A stretch of 64,000 nt of DNA from Acidobacteriota bacterium (GTDB lineage Bacteria; Acidobacteriota; Terriglobia; UBA7540), in NCBI GenBank assembly GCA_004298155.1, contig SCRD01000018.1, forward strand, positions 62,001-126,000, in the 5' to 3' direction. Both the position numbers and the translations under genes were made by a program. The notes below the pieces were generated by a model. That model was not told the origin of the DNA. It saw only the letters and a list, made by a program, of their open reading frames with translations, and did not search any database. Numbering within the stretch: the first letter of the stretch is position 1; each line of letters begins with the position of its first letter. Shown in pieces: positions 51,188 through 60,673 of the stretch.

Positions 51188-51737
51188 TGCCGTTGGCGAT
51201 TGATGAAGCGCTGCCCGTTGCCAAACAAATCGCCGAGGCATTGGAATACGCGCACGAGCGCGGCGTGATCCATCGCGACCTGAAACCCGCGAACGTGAAG
51301 ATCACGCCTGAAGGCATGGCCAAGGTGCTGGATTTTGGTTTGGCCAAGGTGATGGAGGCGCAGGACGCAACAGCCACGATGGACATGGCCAACTCGCCGA
51401 CGTTGAGCGCCATGGCGACGCAGGCAGGGATGATTCTGGGGACGGCGGCGTACATGAGTCCGGAGCAGGCGAAGGGGCAGCGGGTAGACCGGCGAGCCGA
51501 TATCTGGGCGTTCGGATGCGTGCTCTACGAGATGCTTTCGGGGCGGAGGGCATTCGAGGGCGAAACAATATCAGATGTTCTTGCTGCAGTTATTCGCGCA
51601 GAACCAGTGTGGAACGTAATTCCGAAAACAACACCGCCATCGGTTGGCAACCTCGTCCGCCGCTGCCTGGTGAAAGATCCGAAGCAGCGACTGCGCGACA
51701 TTGGCGAGGCGCGCATCACAATAGAAGAAACCATAAG

Positions 51738-51804
51738 TGGCGCGGGCGCCCCGCCCGTGATGGCCCATGAGCAGGCCTACCCTGAGCGAAGCGAACGGGA
51801 TGCC
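51738..51804 (+). repeat. In-frame repeat insertion between kinase and membrane segment
   Basis: CGCGGGCGCCCCGCCCGTG, a near-palindrome of a common bacterial dispersed repeat, followed by CCTGAGCGAAGCGAACGGG, another. Together they encode an odd linker (GAPPVMAHEQAYPERSERDAH) just before the membrane segment. Confidence 0.5.
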
Positions 51805-53871
51805 CATGCCGTAACGGCCGATCACAGATCGTTGCTGAAACGAGAACGCCTTATTTGGGCATTAGCAACAACAGCCTTATTGGTGGCTGCAATCGTTTCT
51901 GTGGTTGCATATCGCCGCCTGGCGCGTGTTCCGGCCCCTGCAATCGTTGCGGAAATCCCCTCCCCGAAGGGCGGGCAGTTCAGGTTTCAGGGCGATGCGG
52001 GTGGCCCGCCAGCGCTCTCTCCGGACGGACGTTCCCTGGCGTTTGTCGCGACGGATCCGAGCGGGAAAGACATGCTTTGGGTGCGGCCTCTAGACTCACC
52101 CTCCCCTCAGATGCTGGCCGGGACAGAAGGGGCACAATCACTATTTTGGTCGGCCGACAGCCGCTCCATCGGGTTCTTTGCCGACGGCAAAATAAGAGCT
52201 GTCCCTGCGACAGGGGGGACCGTTATGTCGCTTGCTGACTCCGAGGTTGCCACTAGCGGAAGCTGGAACTAGGCAGGAACACTAATTTTTCAGCCATATA
52301 TTGGCAAAGGAATATATCAGGTTCCGATGTCGGGAGGTATCCCCAAACCTGTCGCGAATGCGGATCGGGATTATTTCAGATTTCGGATGTCTCCGAAATT
52401 TCTTCCCGACGGAAAGCACTTCCTTTATACGGGAGTCGGTACAAACCCTGCCGATTCCGGCGTTTACTTCGCCTCACTGGACGGAAAAGAAGACCGGCTG
52501 ATCCTCAAGGAGCCATCGCGGGTTGTTTATGCATCCGGCTATCTGCTCTATAGCCGCAGCACGGAACTTACGGCGCAGGTTTTCGATCCAGACCGAGGGC
52601 AACTGAAAGGCGAGGCGCGCAGGCTTATCGAAGGCGTGCGGAGCGAGGACCCTTTTGGCGGCGTTTTTACGGTTTCCGGGAACGGTATGTTGGCTTACCA
52701 GCCGGGCGATGAAGAATCGGGAAGAACGCTGGTGTTGTTCGACATGTCAGGAAAGAACCTGGGCGCGATTGGCGGAGCGGCGGTCTACTATGATTTGCGG
52801 CTCTCACCTGACGGCCAGCGCCTCGCTTTCGCAATGGGCGCACAGAATAGCGATATCTGGGTTCACGAGCTCGCGCGCGGGGCGCGCATGCGCCTGACGT
52901 TTGATCCCGACACCGACAAGGGAGTGCCGGTCTGGTCACCCGACGGAACGCGGATTCTGTTTGGCACGCTGCGGGGCGGTAAGGCCCGCGTTGGTATTTA
53001 CGAGAAAGCCTCGAACGGGTCGGGCTCCGAAGAGCTTCTGCTGGCGGCAGACCCGTCTGATCCGGAAGTCTGGGCCACGGATTGGTCACGCGACGGACGC
53101 TTTGTCATCTTTTGCCGGGGGGACCTATTTTCCAGGGCTCGATCCGATATCTGGATCCTGCCTCTGGTGGGCGACAGGAAGCCGCGGCTGCTGGTGCGCA
53201 CGCCCGTGGCGGCCTATGACGGCCAGTTTTCTCCCGATGAGCGCTGGATTGCTTATACCTCGAAAGAGTCCGGTCAGGACGAAGTATACGTCATGCCATT
53301 CGACGCCACCAGGTTCTTGGATACCGGAAAGACGACCGCGGAGACTTCCCCACGGGACAGGTGGGAAGTTTCCACCGACGGGGGGCAGTTCCCCAAGTGG
53401 AGAGCGGATGGGAAAGAAATTTTTTACGTCACTACGGGTGGGAAGATAATGGTGGTAGAAGTTAACGGGGCAGCAAATCATTTCGAAGTGGGGAAGCCGC
53501 ACCTGCTTTTCAGAACGACACTCAGCGCAGCAACGCCGCCATACGACGTCTCCGCCGATGGAAAACGAATTGTAATCAACACTCCTGGGGGAGAAAGTAA
53601 CACAGCACTCAGGGTAGTAATTAATTGGACAACACTGCTGAACAACCGATGACTTTCACAGACGGCGCAAAGCTCGGGACTTATGGGATCGTCGCTCGTT
53701 TGGCAGCGGGGGACATGAATAGGATGTCCCACCGCGATACACGGTGATAGGGCCGCCGCTGCACGGCTGGCGGGGGACGATTAACATCAGTCAGGAAACT
53801 CTCAGCCCTGGGAGGCAAGGCGATCTCAGGATCGACGCTCCCAGGGAGAGAGTGGATACAGGCAACCAGCT

Positions 53872-54558
53872 TTACGCGTGGGTTACAGGCAGCACAACGG
53901 GCTGCTGGATAGTGAAGTCGAGAACGGTTTCACTCGGAACGTTGATTTGTTGGCCGTGGGTGAGAACCTGCGCGGCAGTTCCAGCCCCCGCGCCGACTCC
54001 TGCTCCGATGGCGGCGCCCTTACCGCCGCCGGCGATCGCTCCAATCACTCCGCCGACCGCGGCCCCAATGCCAACCTTCTCGGCTGTGTTTTTCCCGCGC
54101 GACTTGCCCCGGACTTCGTAACTGCCTGTGGTTATCGCGTGCGTTGAGCCATTGATTTCGATTCCGGTCAGCGCAAGACGCAACTCGGATTGGCCCTTGA
54201 TTTTGCCCGCTGATTTCACCTGTTCAAGCTTGCCGTAAACGCGCGTGCCCCTTCGCGCGACCACGGTCCCGTTGACGTCGAGAGGCTGTTCGAGGCTGGC
54301 AGTGAAAGTGTCGCCCACGTGGTTCGTTTTGGAATTCACGCCGTCAATCATTCGCACAACCAGGCGGGCGCCGGCGGGCACGCGTACGCTGGACACAGGC
54401 GGCGGGGCTGTTTTCGCGGCTGCCGGTGAGGGTATTGCTTCGGCAGGATTTCCTGCGGGCGAGCTCGCTTGTGTGGAAGCGATATCGCAAGCGAGGGCAA
54501 TCAGCCCACAAAGCGCGACTACGAGCAGAAGCGACATGCGTGGTTTGGTTTTGTTCAT
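53872..54558 (-). CDS. Exported glycine-zipper protein
   Basis: 228-aa exported protein, ribosome site AGGAGG 9 bases before the ATG. Signal sequence (LLLVVALCGLIALAC, lipoprotein-like), Pro/Ala-rich linker, then a beta domain (RVPAGARLVVRMIDGVNSKTNHVGDTFTASL, VVARRGTRVYGKLEQV) like those of TrbI/LipA-type outer-surface proteins, followed by a glycine zipper (GIGAAVGGVIGAIAGGGKGA...) that could insert into a membrane, and a short C-terminal strand. A known pattern in Acidobacteriota with no assigned role; probably an outer-membrane-associated stress protein. Confidence 0.83.
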   Translation of the reverse strand: MNKTKPRMSLLLVVALCGLIALACDIASTQASSPAGNPAEAIPSPAAAKTAPPPVSSVRVPAGARLVVRMIDGVNSKTNHVGDTFTASLEQPLDVNGTVVARRGTRVYGKLEQVKSAGKIKGQSELRLALTGIEINGSTHAITTGSYEVRGKSRGKNTAEKVGIGAAVGGVIGAIAGGGKGAAIGAGVGAGAGTAAQVLTHGQQINVPSETVLDFTIQQPVVLPVTHA

Positions 54559-54919
54559 CCTGGGTTACCTCCTTCTTTTATCTTTCCCGGCATGGGGCGG
54601 AAATTAAGAAAGGTTCAGGCGCCCCAACGCCGTATGAAATCTGGCTTGCAGTCAGCGGCGCATCGGCTGCAGTTAACTGAAAGGAACAAAACAGATCCTT
54701 CGCTCCGTTCAGGATGACTTCACGCGGAGCGTTGTTCACTGACCCACTATGCTGCAAAGGCTATGCCAGAGCTCGACTTCAATTATAATCCGCTGCCGTT
54801 TGTGCCGGTTAGAGTTTGTCGGGGGAGAGGGCTGCCGAGATGTACGAGGAAGATTTTGCACGCCATACCCGTAAGAATTCCGGTGGAGTCTGGTCCGGCG
54901 GAAAATGGGCCGGGGGCTC
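54559..54919. other. 361-base intergenic region with a small dispersed repeat
   Basis: Between the glycine-zipper gene and the mnmA stop, both minus. It holds GATCCTTCGCTCCG-TTCAGGATGA (around 54694-54717), a short imperfect palindrome widely seen as a dispersed intergenic repeat. No gene or terminator was recognised. Confidence 0.5.
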
Positions 54920-56068
54920 TCAGCCGGCGACGCTGCTGATCCATCCGCCTCCAACAACTTCGTCGCCGTCGTAAAAGACGGCGGCCTGGCCGGGCGTGAT
55001 GGCGCGCTGCGGGCTGGCGAACTCGACAACGGCCTCGCCGCCGGCGCGAGCTTCGACGCGGGCGGCTGCAGGGAAGTGCTTGTTGCGGATCTTGACTCGC
55101 GCTTCAAAGGAATCGCCCTCGCTCGCCGGACGGACCCAATTGATTTCGCGCACCACCAGGCGACTCTTCAACAGTTCATCGTTTGCGCCCACGACCACGC
55201 GGTTGTTCGCACGGTCAAGCCCGATGACGTAGAGGGGATTTCCGGTGGAGATGCCCAATCCCTTGCGCTGGCCCACGGTGTAATTTCCCAGGCCCTCGTG
55301 GCGGCCAAGAACGCGGCCGTCAGTGGTGACCATCTCGCCTGCGGTGTCCTCAATCTTCATTCCCTGCTCGCTCAAATAGGCATCTATAAACCGGCGGTAA
55401 TTGCCCGTTGGGACAAAGCAGATTTCCTGGCTGTCAGGCTTTTCGGCCACAGGGAGCTTCCTTTCGCGTGCCATGGAGCGGACTTCTTCCTTGGTGAAAT
55501 CGCCAAGCGGAAACAAAGTCCGCTCAAGCTGCTGCTGCGTGAGCCCAAAGAGGAAATACGACTGGTCCTTGGAGGGATCGCGGCCGGCAAGCAAGCGGTA
55601 GCGGCCGGAATCCGGGTCCTTCTCGACGCGCGCGTAATGCCCGGTGGCGATTTTGTCAGCACCCACCTTGCGGGCGGTTGCAATGAATTCTGCAAACTTG
55701 ATTTCAGTGTTGCACAGGCTGCAGGGAATGGGAGTTTCACCCGCCAGGTAGCTTTCCACGAAGGGGCGCACCACGCCCTGCTCAAAGCGGTCCTCCAGGT
55801 TGACCACGTAATAGGGAAGCCCCAGAAAGCTGGCCACGCGGCGCGCGTCATACACGTCGTCGAGCGAGCAGCAGCGTCCGCTGGCGCGGCCTGGCTCGGC
55901 TTCCTCAGAGCCCAGCAAAGCGGGCAACCGCCGCTGGTTCCACAACTGCATGGTCATGCCGACCACGGAGGGCGGACCGTTGGGATCAGCGTTCGGATTG
56001 TTTTCAGCCAGCAGCGCCGCGGCCACGGAACTGTCCACGCCGCCGCTCATGGCTACTGCAATTGTCAT
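54920..56068 (-). CDS. mnmA: tRNA 2-thiouridine(34) synthase MnmA
   Basis: 382-aa enzyme that thiolates the wobble uridine of tRNA-Lys, -Glu and -Gln using sulfur from a cysteine desulfurase. The PP-loop (AVAMSGGVDSSVAAALL) is at the N-terminus; the two catalytic cysteines are present in IPCSLCNTEIKF and DSQEICFVPTGNYRRFI; the tRNA-binding region holds ATGHYARVE and GNYTVGQRKGLGI; the C-terminal beta-barrel (FASPQRAITPGQAAVFYDGDEVVGGGWI) is complete. Its ATG lies 36 bases after the stop of the cysteine desulfurase gene, which is its probable sulfur donor. Confidence 0.97.
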   Translation of the reverse strand: MTIAVAMSGGVDSSVAAALLAENNPNADPNGPPSVVGMTMQLWNQRRLPALLGSEEAEPGRASGRCCSLDDVYDARRVASFLGLPYYVVNLEDRFEQGVVRPFVESYLAGETPIPCSLCNTEIKFAEFIATARKVGADKIATGHYARVEKDPDSGRYRLLAGRDPSKDQSYFLFGLTQQQLERTLFPLGDFTKEEVRSMARERKLPVAEKPDSQEICFVPTGNYRRFIDAYLSEQGMKIEDTAGEMVTTDGRVLGRHEGLGNYTVGQRKGLGISTGNPLYVIGLDRANNRVVVGANDELLKSRLVVREINWVRPASEGDSFEARVKIRNKHFPAAARVEARAGGEAVVEFASPQRAITPGQAAVFYDGDEVVGGGWISSVAG

Positions 56069-56104
56069 GGGAATTAAAGCCCAGTGTTCAGCCAGCGCCC
56101 CTGT

Positions 56105-57295
56105 TTATGCCCCAGAGGTCACGACACTTATGGCATCCTTGTTGTAATGCGGAGAAAGCGAACGAAGTTGTTCCACCACGCGCGGCAGCACTTCCAGGGT
56201 GTAATCAATGTCTTCGGGCGTTGTGAACTGTCCGAGGCTGAAGCGAATGCTCGAGCGCGCTTGCTCCGGCTTCCGGCCGATAGCGGTGAGCACGTGAGAA
56301 GGCTCGATGGAGCCCGAAGAGCACGCCGCTCCGGTGGAACACGCCACGCCTCTCAGGTCCATAGCGATCACAAAACCCTCGCCCTCGATGTAATCGAAGC
56401 TGATATTGCTGGTGGTAGGCAGCCGCCTTGAAGTGTCGCCCGAAACCGTTGCCAGCGGAACGCTGGAAAGGATTCCCGCCTCGAGCCGGTCGCGCAGCGC
56501 GCTAACGCGCTTCATCTCTTCCACAAGGCGCGTGCCGGCGAGCTCGGCGGCTTTGCCCAGGCCAACTATCCCGGGAACGTTTTCCGTGCCGGGTCGCCGG
56601 TCGCGCTCATGGTGGCCGCCGTATATCAACTGCCGGAGGATGGTTCCCTTGCGAACGTAGAGCACTCCAACGCCCTTTGGACCGTGCAGCTTGTGCGCGG
56701 AAAGCGAAAGCAGATCGACGCCCAGACGTTCAACGTCCACGGGAATTTTTCCGACCGACTGCACCGCGTCCGTATGGAAATAAACATCGCGCTCGCGGGC
56801 GATGCGGCCGATCTCTTCAAGCGGCTGGATGGTTCCAATCTCGTTATTGGCGTGCATCACGGAAATCAAAATAGTGTCTGGCCTGACGGCCCTTTCCACG
56901 TCAGCCGGATCGACCACTCCGCCCGACCCAACGGGAACATAGGTAACGCGGACTCCGCGCTTTTCCAACTCCTTCGCCGTGTGCAGGACGGCGGAGTGTT
57001 CGATCGTAGTGGTGATGAGGTGCTTCGCTTCACGCTTCGAGGCCCTCACTATGCCGAAAAGAGACTGATTGTCGGACTCTGTTCCGCCGCTGGTAAACAC
57101 AATTTCGCTCGGCCTGGCATTCAGCAGGCGGGCAAGCTGCTCGCGGCTTTCTTCGACGGCGGCCCTGGCGCGCTGCCCGTACCAGTGGATGGAGGAAGCG
57201 TTGCCGTAATCATTCAGAAAATACGGCTTCATCGCCTCAAAAACCTCAGGCGCAACGGGGGTGGTCGCGTTGTTGTCCAGGTAAACTCTTCGCAT
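56105..57295 (-). CDS. nifS: Cysteine desulfurase (NifS/IscS class)
   Basis: 396-aa PLP enzyme that takes sulfur from cysteine. Start at MRRVYLDNNATTPV (57295); a longer open frame upstream has no family residues. PLP site: SGGTESDNQSLFG, the His-Lys motif with Schiff-base Lys in LSAHKLHGPKGVGVLYV; the catalytic persulfide Cys is in ACSTGAACSSGSIEPSHVL. Sits 36 bases upstream of mnmA, so its main task is probably tRNA thiolation, though Fe-S assembly is also possible. No scaffold (IscU) gene is nearby. Confidence 0.96.
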   Translation of the reverse strand: MRRVYLDNNATTPVAPEVFEAMKPYFLNDYGNASSIHWYGQRARAAVEESREQLARLLNARPSEIVFTSGGTESDNQSLFGIVRASKREAKHLITTTIEHSAVLHTAKELEKRGVRVTYVPVGSGGVVDPADVERAVRPDTILISVMHANNEIGTIQPLEEIGRIARERDVYFHTDAVQSVGKIPVDVERLGVDLLSLSAHKLHGPKGVGVLYVRKGTILRQLIYGGHHERDRRPGTENVPGIVGLGKAAELAGTRLVEEMKRVSALRDRLEAGILSSVPLATVSGDTSRRLPTTSNISFDYIEGEGFVIAMDLRGVACSTGAACSSGSIEPSHVLTAIGRKPEQARSSIRFSLGQFTTPEDIDYTLEVLPRVVEQLRSLSPHYNKDAISVVTSGA

Positions 57296-57572
57296 GACAG
57301 GGTTCCCGAAATACTGTATGAAACGCGGAAAAACCAACCATTTTGAGATTATCCCACTGGCACGGATGAAGTCAAACACGCCCACCCAAAAGAAGGAAGG
57401 CCTTGTTCGGAATGTCTGCCGCGAAGCCATACGCTTTCTTTATTGAAAGAAATTCTCATTCTTGAAGAAGACAGGTGTTAGGATTCTCGAACATGTCTGT
57501 TTTGCAGTTGACCGCCCGGCCCAAAGTGGGCGGACATGCAGCAAGCAACACAAACTGATTTCTGGAGGAGTA

Positions 57573-58991
57573 ATGAACGGCCCTCAAAAAGAAGAAAGAA
57601 TGAACTTATTCAAAACGCCTTCCGAAGCCGGCGCGGGACTTGCAGTTCCCGCCGGGATTACTTTTATTACGAGACCGGACAGGGTTTTCGGCGCCAATGA
57701 CCGTGTGCGGGTTGGGGTTTGCGGCATCCGCGGACAAGGGTTCACACACGTTGAAGAATACTCGCGCCTGGTGCACGCCGAGGTTGCTGCTGTTTGCGAC
57801 GTAGATGAAAACATTATTGCCGGCCGCCTGTCCGACATGGACAAATTGGCCCTGCCGCGGCCGAAGACTTATATCGACGCGCGAAAACTGATGGAAGACA
57901 AGTCGATTGACGCCATCTCGATTGCCGCTCCCAACCACTGGCACTCTCTGCTTGCCATCTGGGGCTGCCAGGCGGGAAAGGACGTTTACGTTGAAAAGCC
58001 GTGCTCCCACAACTGGTGGGACGGCCACCAGCTCGTGAAAGCCGCGCAGAAGTACAACCGGATTGTCCAGCACGGCACCAATTCGCGTTCGGACGAGGCG
58101 ATCATTGAAGAGGTCCAGAAGCTCCGTGGCGGCCTGATTGGCGAGGTCTATCTGGCCCGCGGCCTCTGCTACAACTGGCGCGACACCATTGGACACACTC
58201 CCGTCGAGCCGGTCCCTGCAGGCGTCCATTACGATCTGTGGACGGGCCCGGCGCCGCTCCATGATTTTACGCGCAACCATTTTCATTACAACTGGCATTG
58301 GTTCTGGGATTACGGGAACGGGGACATTGGCAACCAGGGAATCCATCAGATGGATGTTGCCCGCTGGGGGCTGGGAGTCGGATTTCCGAACAAAGTGTCA
58401 GCCATCGGCGGACATTTCATGTTCCATGACGACCAGGAAACTCCCAACACCCTGAATTCCGTTTTTGAATTCGAGATGCCGGACGGGAAGCGCAAAATGC
58501 TGGAATTTGAGGTGCGCCACTGGATCACCAACCACGAGGCATCTATCGGCACGCCCGGGTTTGGCGTGGAAATACCGGGCTTTATCGGCCCGCCAAGAGA
58601 GGAGCCCCACCAGCAGCGCGGCCCCTTCGGCACAGTGGGTAACATCTTCTACGGATCCAAAGGGTACATGGCGTCGGACAATGAGAGTTTTGCTTCTTAC
58701 AGGTCGTGGCTGGGCCCTGCGCATGAGCCCGGCCCGAGCGCCGCACGCAGCGGGAACAACTGGGCCAATTTCATAGATTGTGTCCGCAGCCGCAAAAAGG
58801 AAGACCTGAATGCGCCGATCGAGGAGGGACATATCTCCTGCACGCTGGTCCATCTGGCAAACGCTTCCTACCGCCTGGGCCGCACTCTGAATTTTGATCC
58901 TGTAAAGCAGGAAGTTATCGGGGACGAAGAGGCAAACCATATCCTGCGCGGGCACTATCGCGAACCCTTTGTGGTGCGCGAAGAAGTGTAG
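57573..58991 (+). CDS. Gfo/Idh/MocA family oxidoreductase
   Basis: 472-aa NAD(P)-dependent sugar oxidoreductase-like protein. Ribosome site GGAGGAG just before the ATG at 57573. Rossmann start (VRVGVCGIRGQGFTHVEEY), then DAISIAAPNHWHSLLAIWGCQAGKDVYVEKPCSHN with the conserved EKP Lys, and a C-terminal alpha/beta domain including a His/Trp-rich stretch (NHFHYNWHWFWDYGNGDIGNQGIHQMDV). Acidobacterial homologues carry a twin-arginine signal; here the equivalent stretch (NLFKTPSEAGAGLAVPAGITF) keeps the hydrophobic part but has no RR pair. It is upstream of, and convergent with, the APC permease. Substrate unknown. Confidence 0.9.
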   Translation: MNGPQKEERMNLFKTPSEAGAGLAVPAGITFITRPDRVFGANDRVRVGVCGIRGQGFTHVEEYSRLVHAEVAAVCDVDENIIAGRLSDMDKLALPRPKTYIDARKLMEDKSIDAISIAAPNHWHSLLAIWGCQAGKDVYVEKPCSHNWWDGHQLVKAAQKYNRIVQHGTNSRSDEAIIEEVQKLRGGLIGEVYLARGLCYNWRDTIGHTPVEPVPAGVHYDLWTGPAPLHDFTRNHFHYNWHWFWDYGNGDIGNQGIHQMDVARWGLGVGFPNKVSAIGGHFMFHDDQETPNTLNSVFEFEMPDGKRKMLEFEVRHWITNHEASIGTPGFGVEIPGFIGPPREEPHQQRGPFGTVGNIFYGSKGYMASDNESFASYRSWLGPAHEPGPSAARSGNNWANFIDCVRSRKKEDLNAPIEEGHISCTLVHLANASYRLGRTLNFDPVKQEVIGDEEANHILRGHYREPFVVREEV

Positions 58992-59056
58992 TGAAAGAGA
59001 AGAAACGCCCGCCGCTTACATTTTGGGGGCTTCCCTGGAGCGGGTTGTGCTGAGCA

Positions 59057-60442
59057 CTACGATTCGCCGAAGTCGATCATCTTGGGCGTCAGGCGGAAGC
59101 CCCGGGTGGTTACTCCGATATAAACAATTCCGATTGCGAACCAGATTCCGCCCACGGTTTTGGCGATGATGTTGAGGTTCCACCAGATCAGGGCGCAGAA
59201 GGCGAACCCGGCGAGCGGCAGGACGGCGTCTCCAAGGATGCGTCTGCGATGGCTGCTCCGCAAGGCGACGCAGAAGTGCCAGAAGGTTGAGAAGTTCACT
59301 CCCATGAAGGCGAGGAACGCGCCGAAATTCAAGAGTTCAGCGGCGTGCTCATAGGCGTTACCGATGTAGTTAAGCGCAACCGCTCCCACGAAAGCTACTG
59401 ATCCGATGAGAAGGATGTTGTAAGTGGGTGTGCTGGTGTTAGGGTGAAGATGGCCGAAAAACTTTCGCGGAAGCACGCCGTCACGCCCCATGCCGAAGAG
59501 CAGGCGTGCCGCCCCGAGACCACCTGTCAACCCGCTGCCGAGTGAGGCCAGGACAAGGATTGCTCCCATGGCCTGAAACAACGGCATGCCGCCCACTCGC
59601 TGGCATACGTCCATGAAGGCTGTTTCCAGATTGACGAAGGAGTGCCAGTCGGGCCAAATGCGCTGCCCCAGATAGACTTCCAGGCCGGCCAGGATCCCCG
59701 TCAAAAAGCAGACCAGCACGGTGGCGAGGAGCACGTTGCGCTTGGGGTTTTCAACATCTTCGGAAAGCGTGGTGATGCCGTCGAAGCCAATATAGGTGAG
59801 CGCCGCGAAAGACGTGGCCATCCAGATCTGATGGCCGTTGAATGTTTGAGGGTTGTAGAAAGGCTGCGTTGAGAAAAGGCCGCTCCAGCCGCCTCCAAGG
59901 AAAAGATACCGGACTGCAAGGAAGAGAAATACGGCAATGACGGCGCACATGCAGACCAGCAGGACTTTGTTGGCGCGCGCCGAGGTTTTGATGCCGCGGA
60001 GGTTCAGAACCGTCATAAAAGCTACCACCAGAAAGGCGGCCACGGCATAGGGCATCTGGGGAAGATAGCGGCTGTGGATGGCCACGGCAATCCAAATGGC
60101 GTTCAAGAGTGGCTGCAAAATGTAATCGAGCAACATGGCCCATCCGATCAGAAAGCCGAGATGCGGGCTCAGGGCCTTGCCCACGTAAGTGTAGGCCGAT
60201 CCTGCCGACGGGTAGACGGCCGCCATGCGCCCGTAGCTGAACGCGGTGATCATCATTGCGAACATGGCGATCAGGATAGTGGTGACGGTGTGGCCGTTTG
60301 AGAGCTTCTGTGCAACCCCGAACAGAGGGATGGGGGCCGTGGGCTGGATAAGAACGAGGCCGTAAAAGACAAGGTCCCAGAGAGTCAGGACCCTTCGCAA
60401 CCGCAACTGGTCAGAGTTTGCTGGCGTGGCACTCTGTTGCAT
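59057..60442 (-). CDS. APC-family amino acid permease
   Basis: 461-aa cytoplasmic-membrane transporter with about 12 hydrophobic segments. The first contains the APC motif around LRRVLTLWDLVFYGLVLIQPTAPIPLFG, later YPSAGSAYTYVGKALSPHLGFLIGW and a conserved FAALTYIGFDGITTLSEDVENPKRN, followed by SRLLFGMGRDGVLP-like ARLLFGMGRDGVLPRKFFG. These match amino acid/polyamine/organocation transporters of the amino acid permease type. The start at ATG 60442 drops ~69 upstream residues without such character. Specificity cannot be told. Confidence 0.9.
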   Translation of the reverse strand: MQQSATPANSDQLRLRRVLTLWDLVFYGLVLIQPTAPIPLFGVAQKLSNGHTVTTILIAMFAMMITAFSYGRMAAVYPSAGSAYTYVGKALSPHLGFLIGWAMLLDYILQPLLNAIWIAVAIHSRYLPQMPYAVAAFLVVAFMTVLNLRGIKTSARANKVLLVCMCAVIAVFLFLAVRYLFLGGGWSGLFSTQPFYNPQTFNGHQIWMATSFAALTYIGFDGITTLSEDVENPKRNVLLATVLVCFLTGILAGLEVYLGQRIWPDWHSFVNLETAFMDVCQRVGGMPLFQAMGAILVLASLGSGLTGGLGAARLLFGMGRDGVLPRKFFGHLHPNTSTPTYNILLIGSVAFVGAVALNYIGNAYEHAAELLNFGAFLAFMGVNFSTFWHFCVALRSSHRRRILGDAVLPLAGFAFCALIWWNLNIIAKTVGGIWFAIGIVYIGVTTRGFRLTPKMIDFGES

Positions 60443-60673
60443 AAATCCGGTGAAGACTCTAACGGAATTTGCCGTGCCCGCCGCGCTGGCCGGGTCACCC
60501 CAGGGACCGTACGATAAGTGAGGATACCGACTCGTCGAAAGAAAGTAAAGAAAAAGGCAAGGCAGTGGCGCATTTGAACGAGTCAACTGGAAAATGCTGA
60601 TTGACACCCCGATGCAGGAGGCATATAAACTCTGCTGAAGCCTGCCCACAGAGGATTTGGATAAGGAGGTTTG

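Larger units (their letters stand above)
50710..53652 (+). pseudogene. Ser/Thr protein kinase with WD40-like propeller, interrupted by an in-frame amber codon
   Basis: One 980-codon gene in a single frame broken by TAG at 52270-52272. Part 1 (to 52272): Pkn-type kinase domain with GSGGMGEVYRARD, VALKILPE, HRDLKPANVKI, DFGLAK and APE-like SPEQAKG, a membrane segment (ALATTALLVAAIVSVVAY) and the first propeller blades. Part 2 (52273-53652): further PD40/WD40-like blades (LSPDGQRLAFAMG, WSPDGTRILFGT, WSRDGRFVIFCRG, ISADGKRIVI-like end). The joining codons read on without a shift (SWN-stop-AGTLIFQPYIGKG). Short repeat blocks are inserted within the kinase domain. Part 1 could still give an active, shortened kinase; stop suppression is the alternative. 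Start could also be GTG 50755. Confidence 0.85.

Noticed and set aside
52327-53652. Separate gene for a WD40-like propeller protein starting at ATG 52327
   Set aside because: It is in frame with the kinase gene, propeller residues are encoded upstream of the ATG right up to the TAG, and there is no ribosome site; one interrupted gene is the better reading.
54905-56077. Long plus-strand open frame of 390 codons
   Set aside because: Exact antisense of mnmA, whose motifs are unmistakable; the plus translation shows no family pattern.
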